Assembly: GCA_964550025.1 (NCBI GenBank)
Contig: CAZJYI010000351.1
Span: forward strand, 1 to 5,246
DNA length: 5,246 nt
Reading direction: 5' to 3'
Source: CAZJYI01 sp964550025
Lineage (GTDB): Bacteria > Verrucomicrobiota > Kiritimatiellia > UBA8416 > CAYOBW01
Numbering within the stretch: position 1 is the first letter of the stretch; the number at the start of each line of letters is the position of its first letter. This document shows positions 1-4,342 of this stretch, in pieces. The notes under the pieces were generated by a model. The model saw only the letters and a program-made list of their open reading frames with translations. It searched no databases and was not told the origin of the DNA. The position numbers were made by a program, and so were the translations under genes.

Positions 1-77
1 GGCAGTGGGCAGTGGGCAGGGGGGAGGGGACAGTGGGCAGTTGGCAGTGGGCAGTGGGCAGGGGGGAGGGGTGAGGA
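1..77 (+). repeat. Heptanucleotide array, GGCAGTG type, in coding frame
   Basis: Eleven consecutive 7-base units can be read in one register: GGCAGTG at 1, 8, 43 and 50, GGCAGGG at 15 and 57, GGGAGGG at 22 and 64, then GACAGTG, GGCAGTT and GTGAGGA. There is a second level of repetition: bases 1-28 recur exactly at 43-70, an offset of 42 bases (6 units, 14 codons). The array may extend left of the window. It is translated as Gly/Ser/Gln-rich low-complexity sequence just before the C-terminal domain of the glycosyltransferase, which is the position of the inter-domain linker in GT4 enzymes. Confidence 0.9.
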
Positions 78-700
78 GGCGGGTGGCGAGGGAGGAGCTT
101 GGGATTCCGGAAGGCGCGGTTGTCGTCGGGTCCGTCGGCAGGCTGGCGGAAGTCAAGGGTTACGACCGCCTTCTGCGCGCCTTCACAGCAATTGCCGCCG
201 GCCTCGCGCAATCCGACCTCCCCGTGCTCCTCCTCGTCGGCGACGGTCCGGAGCGCGCCGTTCTGGAAGCGCTGGCGGCGCAGCTCGCTATTGCGGATCG
301 CGTGGTCTTCGCCGGATACCGGGACGATGCCCGCGCACTGCTTTGCGCGATGGACCTTTTTGTCCTCCCGTCCCGGAGCGAAGGTCTGTCGGTCGCATTG
401 CTCGAGGCCATGGCCGAGGGCGTGCCCGTTCTCGTGACCGATGTGGGGGAGAGCCGCTGCGTCATCGACGACGGCCGCTGCGGGGAACTGCTGCCCGATG
501 ATGAAGGGGCGTGGGGGAGAGTTATCAGTTATCAGTTATCAGTGATCAGTGATCAGTTATCAGTTATCAGTGATCAGTCATCAGTGATCGGGGAACGGGT
601 GAGAAGGGCGAGGGAACGGGTGACGGCGTGCTTTTCGTTGGGGGCGACGATGGATGCGTACGAGCGGGTCTACGGCGAGGTGCTGACGTGCGGCTCTTGA
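2..700 (+). CDS. GT4-family glycosyltransferase, C-terminal part (5' end outside window)
   Basis: This is the C-terminal GT-B domain of a cytoplasmic GT4 (Glycos_transf_1) enzyme, which transfers a sugar from a nucleotide-sugar donor. Numbering from the GTG at 5, it shows VGSVGRLAEVKG (41-52; Arg46 and Lys51 at the usual donor-phosphate positions), LLVGDGPE (76-83), and SRSEGLSVALLEAMAEG, whose Glu126 and Glu134 form the family E-x7-E motif. The C-terminal AYERVY is also typical. GT4 enzymes are usually about 350-400 residues, and the N-terminal acceptor domain and NGVD motif are absent here. The frame is open to the left edge, so I treat the gene as truncated by the window rather than starting at GTG 5. 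Two repeat tracts lie in frame: Gly/Ser/Gln-rich residues 1-22, and VISYQLS-type residues 173-195, which take the place of the usual helical segment before the GERVRRARERV helix. The stop overlaps the next gene. The family call is firm; the substrate is unknown, and the enzyme may be impaired by the repeats. Confidence 0.85.
   Translation, partial: AVGSGQGGGDSGQLAVGSGQGGGVRRRVAREELGIPEGAVVVGSVGRLAEVKGYDRLLRAFTAIAAGLAQSDLPVLLLVGDGPERAVLEALAAQLAIADRVVFAGYRDDARALLCAMDLFVLPSRSEGLSVALLEAMAEGVPVLVTDVGESRCVIDDGRCGELLPDDEGAWGRVISYQLSVISDQLSVISDQSSVIGERVRRARERVTACFSLGATMDAYERVYGEVLTCGS
521..590 (+). repeat. Heptanucleotide array, GTTATCA/GTGATCA type, 10 units, in coding frame
   Basis: There are ten uninterrupted 7-base units: GTTATCA x3, GTGATCA x2, GTTATCA x2, GTGATCA, GTCATCA and GTGATCG. 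Three units equal seven codons, so the array encodes a cyclic heptapeptide (VISYQLS/VISDQLS) in whichever frame it is read. It lies inside the glycosyltransferase, after GELLPDDEGAW and before GERVRRARERV, and the frame stays open through it. The variant GTGATCA would give an in-frame TGA only at units 3, 6 and 9, and none of those three units is GTG-type. Confidence 0.93.
591..625 (+). repeat. 21-base-period direct repeat continuing the heptamer register
   Basis: The 12-mer GGGAACGGGTGA occurs at 591-602 and again at 612-623. The 21-base offset is three heptamers, and the first copy starts directly after the 10-unit array. The encoded peptide repeats as GERVRRA/RERVTAC, which also looks like the normal amphipathic helix near the C-terminus of GT4 enzymes. 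It may therefore be an ordinary heptad-patterned helix or a decayed repeat. Confidence 0.6.
674..690 (+). promoter_or_regulatory. Ribosome binding site and GTG start of the second glycosyltransferase
   Basis: GGCGAGG at 674-680 contains a Shine-Dalgarno-like GAGG, 7 bases before the GTG at 688. Starting here gives MRLLTAGNLYP, a typical first beta strand of a GT-B fold. The site lies inside the end of the upstream gene, giving a 13-base overlap (688-700) that suggests translational coupling. Confidence 0.7.
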
Positions 701-1872
701 CCGCCGGTAATCTCTATCCGCGCCCGGACCAGCCCCAGTTGGGGATGTTCAATGCGCAGTTGTTCGCTGCTTTTGCGGAAACGGAGGATGTCCGGAACGT
801 ATGTCTTGTACCTGAGTGGCGAGTGTGGCGGTGGAACCGTATCCGGGAGTGGCAGTGCCCCGTGAGAGGGGGACCGTCGACGCGGTATGTTCCCGTCTTC
901 TATCTTCCCGTGGCGGGTCGTGGGATGAGTCACCGAACGTATGCTGCGTCGCTGCGCCGGGCCGGTTTCGACACTCGGTTCGCGAGCGCGGACGTCGTCT
1001 ACGCGTCCTGGCTGTATCCCGACGGCGCGGCGCTGGCGATCGCACTGCGCGGTGCCGGGCCATTGTGGCTGATGGTGTTGGGAAGCGACACGTTCCACCT
1101 CGAATACGGACCGCGGTGTCGCGCTATCCTGGCCGCTGCGGAACGGGCGCAGGGAGTTGTTTGTGTCTGCCGTACGCTGGCCGAGCGCATGATCGATGCG
1201 GGGGCGGCGAAGGACAAGGTCCATGTGGTGCCGAACGGTGTCGATACGGAGACATTCCATCCTGTCCCGCGGTCCGAGGCCTTTGGCCGGCTGCGGCAGT
1301 CGGAGGTTTTCTCGGGCCGACGAATCGACGCGTCGTCGCCCCTCGTCCTCTTCATTGGGAACCTGGTTCACGTGAAAGGCCCGGACATTATGCTGCGCGC
1401 CTGGGCCGGACTCATGGATGCCGGCACTTTCGCACCCCCGCACTCGGATACGCCTGTACTCGTCTTCATTGGCGACGGCCCTCGCCGTTCCGAGCTGGAG
1501 CGCATGGTCGCCGGCCTGGGCGTGGCGGACAGCGTCTGTTTTGCCGGTGCGCGACCGCACGGAGAACTCCCCCTTTGGCTCAATGCCGCGGCCGGGCTGT
1601 GTCTGACTAGCCGCAGCGAGGGCATGCCCAACGTGGTGTTGGAGGCCCTGGCCGTCGGCTTGCCCGTTGTGGCGACCGACGTGGGCGCATGCCGTGAGAT
1701 GCTGTCTGCCTGTGAGACGTCATGGGTTGTGCCGGAAGGTGAACCGGCGACCGTGGCGGCGGCGCTGGCGGAGATGCTGAGGATTCCGCCCGACGCCGGG
1801 CGCAGTGTTCCGGAGTGCCGTAGCTGGCGCGACCAGGCGCGCGAGGTCCTGGGGCTGATGCGGGATGCGTGA
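688..1872 (+). CDS. GT4-family glycosyltransferase
   Basis: This is a complete 394-residue cytoplasmic (possibly membrane-associated) GT-B enzyme that transfers a sugar from a nucleotide-sugar donor to a growing glycan. The N-terminal acceptor half runs from MRLLTAGNLYPRP to about residue 180 and includes YASWLYPDG (105-113) and LGSD (131-134). The hinge motif VVPNGVDTETFHP spans 180-192. The donor half has LFIGNLVHVKGPD (221-233), VFIGDGPRRSELE (259-271) and SRSEGMPNVVLEALAVGLPVVATDVG, with Glu311 and Glu319 forming E-x7-E. The length is normal for GT4. An open frame extends upstream to a TTG at 628, but the GTG at 688 has the ribosome site and the proper first strand. The stop codon lies in the second unit of the following heptamer array, so the last residues (MRDA) come partly from repeat sequence. 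Donor and acceptor cannot be read from the sequence. Confidence 0.92.
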   Translation: MRLLTAGNLYPRPDQPQLGMFNAQLFAAFAETEDVRNVCLVPEWRVWRWNRIREWQCPVRGGPSTRYVPVFYLPVAGRGMSHRTYAASLRRAGFDTRFASADVVYASWLYPDGAALAIALRGAGPLWLMVLGSDTFHLEYGPRCRAILAAAERAQGVVCVCRTLAERMIDAGAAKDKVHVVPNGVDTETFHPVPRSEAFGRLRQSEVFSGRRIDASSPLVLFIGNLVHVKGPDIMLRAWAGLMDAGTFAPPHSDTPVLVFIGDGPRRSELERMVAGLGVADSVCFAGARPHGELPLWLNAAAGLCLTSRSEGMPNVVLEALAVGLPVVATDVGACREMLSACETSWVVPEGEPATVAAALAEMLRIPPDAGRSVPECRSWRDQAREVLGLMRDA

Positions 1873-1980
1873 TACGGGATGTGAGACGCGGGATGTGGGA
1901 TGTGAGATGTGGGATGTGGGATGTGGGATGTGGGATGTGAGATGTGAGATGTGAGATGTGGGATGTGAGATGTGGGATGA
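1862..1980 (+). repeat. Heptanucleotide array, GGGATGT/GAGATGT type, 17 units, bridging two genes
   Basis: Seventeen 7-base units run in perfect register with no slip. The first four include degenerate copies (GGGATGC, GTGATAC, GGGATGT, GAGACGC). The next twelve are only GGGATGT or GAGATGT, and the last is GGGATGA. The array contains the TGA stop of the upstream glycosyltransferase (1870-1872) and the ATG start of the downstream epimerase (1977-1979). Nearly every unit carries an ATG, and because 7 is not a multiple of 3 these fall in all three frames. More degenerate 5' units and uniform 3' units would fit recent expansion on the 3' side. Confidence 0.95.
1911..1934 (+). other. Potential G-quadruplex in the array before the epimerase gene
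   Basis: Four GGG runs, at 1911, 1918, 1925 and 1932, are separated by 4-base ATGT loops. This matches the canonical G3-N1-7 pattern on the coding strand, so the mRNA would carry it too. It ends 42 bases before the epimerase start codon. Folding is predicted from the pattern only. Confidence 0.6.
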
Positions 1981-3029
1981 AGACGATACTGGTAACCGGT
2001 TCCTCCGGCCTGATTGGCTCCGAGGTGTGCTGCTACTTCAGCCGCCAGGGCTTCACCGTTCACGGCGTTGACAACAACCAGCGGGCCGTGTTCTTCGGGT
2101 CGCAGGGAGACACGCGGTGGAATCAGAAGCGGCTGGAGGCGACGTTGGGCGGCTTCCAGCACCACGAGCTGGACGTACGTGACCGCCAAGGCATTCTCGA
2201 CCTCGTGGCGGAACTGAAGCCGGACGGTATCGTGCACACGGCTGCGCAGCCGTCGCATGACCGTGCGGCGGCGATCCCTTTTGATGACTTTGATACGAAT
2301 GCCGTGGGGACCCTGAACTTCCTGGAGGCCGCACGCCGGTCCTGCCCGGAGTCGCCCTTTATCCACATGTCGACCAACAAGGTGTACGGGGATCGGCCCA
2401 ACACGATTCCCCTCAAGGAGCTCGACAGCCGCTGGGAATACGACGACCCGACGTTCGAACACGGTATTCCGGAGACGTTTCCGATCGACCAGTCGAAGCA
2501 CTCGCTCTTCGGGGCGTCAAAGGTCGCGGCCGACGTGATGGTGCAGGAGTACGGGCGCTACTTCAACATGCCGACGTGCTGCCTGCGGGGGGGCTGCCTG
2601 ACGGGGCCGAATCACTCGGGTGTCGAGCTGCACGGGTTCCTGAGCTACCTGGTGAAATGCAACCTCGACGGAACGGAGTACCGCGTGTTCGGGTACAGGG
2701 GCAAACAGGTGCGCGACAACATCCACTCGGAAGACGTCGCCGCTTTTATCCATGCCTTTTTCAAAGCGCCCCGCGTGGCCGAGGTCTACAACCTGGGCGG
2801 CGGCAAGGGCAATTCGTGCTCGATACTCGAGGCCTTCGAGCGGACGGAACGCATTTCCGGCAAGGCGCAGAAGTACACCTATGTCGACGAGAACCGCATC
2901 GGCGATCACATCTGCTACTACAGCGACCTGCGCAAGATGCGCGAGCACTACCCGGAGTGGGACATCACGAAGAGCCTTGACGACATCCTCGTGGAGATTG
3001 TGGAATCGTGGGAAACGAGAGAACAGTGA
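1977..3029 (+). CDS. NAD-dependent epimerase/dehydratase (extended SDR), sugar-nucleotide modifying
   Basis: This 350-residue cytoplasmic enzyme belongs to the extended short-chain dehydrogenase/reductase family, whose members epimerise, dehydrate or reduce nucleotide-activated sugars. The NAD(P)-binding motif GxxGxxG is in TGSSGLIG (7-14), followed by VDNN (31-34), LDVRD (65-69), HTAAQPSHD (87-95) and STNKVYGD (132-139). GKQVRDNIHSEDV (242-254) and the tail NRIGDHICYYSD (306-317) resemble CDP-paratose/tyvelose epimerase relatives. The usual catalytic YxxxK is FGASK here: Phe178 replaces Tyr and Lys182 is kept. From memory, a close subfamily shares this HSLFGASK segment, so it is probably not an inactivating mutation, but the catalytic acid/base would then have to come from elsewhere. 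I chose ATG 1977 because MKTILVTG is the standard N-terminus. Upstream in-frame starts at 1956 and 1944 lie in repeat sequence. No strong ribosome site is present apart from G-rich array units. The exact substrate is unknown. Confidence 0.88.
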   Translation: MKTILVTGSSGLIGSEVCCYFSRQGFTVHGVDNNQRAVFFGSQGDTRWNQKRLEATLGGFQHHELDVRDRQGILDLVAELKPDGIVHTAAQPSHDRAAAIPFDDFDTNAVGTLNFLEAARRSCPESPFIHMSTNKVYGDRPNTIPLKELDSRWEYDDPTFEHGIPETFPIDQSKHSLFGASKVAADVMVQEYGRYFNMPTCCLRGGCLTGPNHSGVELHGFLSYLVKCNLDGTEYRVFGYRGKQVRDNIHSEDVAAFIHAFFKAPRVAEVYNLGGGKGNSCSILEAFERTERISGKAQKYTYVDENRIGDHICYYSDLRKMREHYPEWDITKSLDDILVEIVESWETREQ

Positions 3030-3052
3030 GCAGAAACGGCCGGGCCGGGTGA

Positions 3053-3122
3053 GTCATCAGTCATCAGTTATCAGTTATCAGTTATCAGTGATCAGTTGTC
3101 AGTTACCAGTGATCAGTTGTCA
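3053..3122 (+). repeat. Heptanucleotide array, GTTATCA type, 10 units, intergenic
   Basis: There are ten uninterrupted 7-base units: GTCATCA x2, GTTATCA x3, GTGATCA, GTTGTCA, GTTACCA, GTGATCA and GTTGTCA. The family, strand and copy number match the array at 521-590 inside the first glycosyltransferase, but the unit order differs. It begins 23 bases after the stop of the first epimerase gene. The spacer as a whole (3030-3198) holds no gene that I can see. Confidence 0.94.
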
Positions 3123-3169
3123 GTGCGACGGGTTTGCGGAAGGCGACTGATTACCGATCACTGATAACT
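3080..3169 (+). repeat. Inverted copy of the heptamer array, forming a possible stem-loop
   Basis: Bases 3156-3169 (GATCACTGATAACT) are the exact reverse complement of 3080-3093 inside the array: a 14-base perfect stem with a 62-base loop. The same segment can also pair with 3101-3114 with one mismatch and a 41-base loop. The inverted tract, 3146-3169, is about three units of the same family on the opposite strand and is separated from the array by 23 unrelated bases. It could fold in the mRNA between the two epimerase genes. No T-run follows, so it is not a standard intrinsic terminator. Confidence 0.8.
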
Positions 3170-3187
3170 CGTGCTTAGGACGAGAGT

Positions 3188-3201
3188 GGAGGGCAGTAGT
3201 G
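3188..3201 (+). promoter_or_regulatory. Strong ribosome binding site for the second epimerase, fixing a GTG start
   Basis: GGAGGG at 3188-3193 lies 5 bases before the GTG at 3199-3201. This is a good Shine-Dalgarno match and supports GTG as the start, giving MKILITGICGFVG. Confidence 0.85.
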
Positions 3202-4266
3202 AAGATACTCATAACCGGCATCTGCGGGTTTGTGGGCAGTACGCTTGCGCGGGCGTTCAAGGAGAGCCTGGCGCCGTGCGAGGTGTTCGGGATCGACAAC
3301 CTCATTCGCCCCGGCAGCGAGCAGAACCGCGCGGGCCTGAAGCAAGACGGGATTGTCGTTCGCCACGCCGATCTGCGAGCGGCAAGCGATTTCGAGGGGC
3401 TTCCCGCGGCGGACTGGGTCATCGATGCCGCGGCCAACCCGAGTGTCCTCGCCGGCGCCGACGGCAGGACGAGCAGCCGGCAGTTGCTCGAGCACAACCT
3501 CGTCGGGACGGTCAACATGTTGGAGTACTGCAAACGGCAGGGCAGCGGTTTCGTGCTGCTGAGCACGAGCCGCGTGTACTCAATCGAGGCGCTCAGCCGC
3601 ATCCCGGTCGAGGTAGTGGGTGATGCCTTCTGTCCCACGGGAGAAGCCGATGGGACGCCCGGCCTGTCGACGGCCGGTGTGGCGGAGGACTTCTCGACAG
3701 CCCCGCCGCTGTCGTTGTACGGCGCCGGCAAACTGGCGTCCGAGACGCTCGCGCTCGAGTACGGTGAAGCCTTCGACTTCCCCGTCTGGATCAACCGCTG
3801 CGGCGTCCTTGCGGGAGCCGGACAGTTCGGGTTCGCCGAGCAGGGCATCTTCAGTTTCTGGATTCACTCCTGGGCGCGGCGACGGCCCCTGAAGTACATT
3901 GGCTTCGGGGGACAAGGGCGCCAGGTGCGTGACTGTCTGCACCCGCGCGATCTGCTACCGGTACTGAAGAAGCAGATGAACGCCGCATCAGCCGCGCACC
4001 GTGTGTGCAACTTCTCCGGCGGGACGGCGAACGCGATGTCCCTGGCGCAACTCTCGGCCTGGTGCGCGGAGCGGTTTGGGGCCCACGAGGTCGGTCGTGT
4101 CCCCGAGGTGCGGAAATACGACATCCCCTGGCTCGTGCTGGACTCCTGTCGCGCGAAGGCGTTGTGGGACTGGGAACCGACAACCGTGGTGGGCGATGTG
4201 TTGCAGGAGATCGCGGATTTCGCCGCCGAACACCCCGATTGGCTGGAGCTGTCGGCGCCGGTGTGA
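3199..4266 (+). CDS. NAD-dependent epimerase/dehydratase, CDP-paratose 2-epimerase-like (extended SDR)
   Basis: This 355-residue cytoplasmic extended SDR enzyme most likely acts on a nucleotide-activated sugar. The cofactor motif is TGICGFVG (6-13), followed by IDNL (32-35), HADLRA (56-61) and DAAANPSV (76-83). The catalytic set is intact: STS at 122-124 and YGAGK with Tyr174 and Lys178. NRCGVLAGAGQFG (199-211), the long segment after it, and GRQVRDCLHPRDL (240-252) recall CDP-paratose 2-epimerase, the enzyme that makes CDP-tyvelose. The resemblance is at subfamily level and does not prove the substrate, so no symbol is given. The length is normal. The gene follows a paralogous SDR whose catalytic Tyr is Phe, so the two may act in sequence or as partners (inference). 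It starts with GTG behind a strong ribosome site, 169 bases after its neighbour, the largest gap in the operon. Confidence 0.88.
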   Translation: MKILITGICGFVGSTLARAFKESLAPCEVFGIDNLIRPGSEQNRAGLKQDGIVVRHADLRAASDFEGLPAADWVIDAAANPSVLAGADGRTSSRQLLEHNLVGTVNMLEYCKRQGSGFVLLSTSRVYSIEALSRIPVEVVGDAFCPTGEADGTPGLSTAGVAEDFSTAPPLSLYGAGKLASETLALEYGEAFDFPVWINRCGVLAGAGQFGFAEQGIFSFWIHSWARRRPLKYIGFGGQGRQVRDCLHPRDLLPVLKKQMNAASAAHRVCNFSGGTANAMSLAQLSAWCAERFGAHEVGRVPEVRKYDIPWLVLDSCRAKALWDWEPTTVVGDVLQEIADFAAEHPDWLELSAPV

Positions 4267-4283
4267 GACGGGTACGGAGAGAT

Positions 4284-4307
4284 CCACTCGCTCACGCTCG
4301 TGGCTAC
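4284..4307 (+). repeat. Possible dispersed repeat element in the intergenic spacer
   Basis: The spacer between the second epimerase and the membrane glycosyltransferase holds a C/G-alternating tract with CCACTCGCTCACGC followed by TCGTGGCTAC. CCAC (4284-4287) and GTGG (4300-4303) are complementary, but the interior does not pair well. From memory it resembles short elements scattered through intergenic regions of some GC-rich environmental bacteria. Only one copy is present here, so the call is tentative. Confidence 0.3.
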
Positions 4308-4324
4308 ACGCGGACCCATAGACG

Positions 4325-4342
4325 AAAGGAAACAGGAATATG
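4325..4342 (+). promoter_or_regulatory. Ribosome binding site and ATG of the membrane glycosyltransferase
   Basis: AAAGGA at 4325-4330 ends 9 bases before the ATG at 4340. A second purine run, AGGAA at 4334-4338, is too close to the start to be the main site. The ATG opens directly into a charged leader and a membrane segment. Confidence 0.7.

Noticed and set aside
628..687. Upstream TTG start for the second glycosyltransferase
   Set aside because: The extra 20 residues do not look like a GT4 N-terminus and overlap the upstream coding region. GTG 688 has a ribosome site and gives the expected first beta strand.
670..1560. Minus-strand open frame of 296 codons
   Set aside because: It is a shadow of the second glycosyltransferase in GC-rich DNA, with no motif or ribosome site.
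1944..1976. Upstream starts (GTG 1944, ATG 1956) for the first epimerase
   Set aside because: They add repeat-encoded residues (MRCEMWDVRCG) before the standard SDR N-terminus MKTILVTG. They remain possible as minor starts.
1368..2501. Long minus-strand open frame of 377 codons
   Set aside because: It is antisense to two well-supported genes. It stays open across the heptamer array because the complement of GGGATGT units has no stops, giving a HIPHPTS-type repeat peptide. It has no recognisable domain.
3030..3052. GC-rich ACGGCCGGGCCGGG tract as a terminator stem
   Set aside because: Pairing is imperfect and very short, with no T-run.
521..3122. CRISPR array
   Set aside because: The repeats are 7 bases long and directly adjacent, with no unique spacers.
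3080..3169. Intrinsic terminator between the two epimerase genes
   Set aside because: The stem is AT-rich, the loop is 41-62 bases and no T-run follows. The downstream gene appears to be in the same operon.
3120..3848. Minus-strand open frame of 242 codons over the second epimerase
   Set aside because: It is antisense to an enzyme with all family motifs, and its composition is typical of a GC-rich shadow frame.
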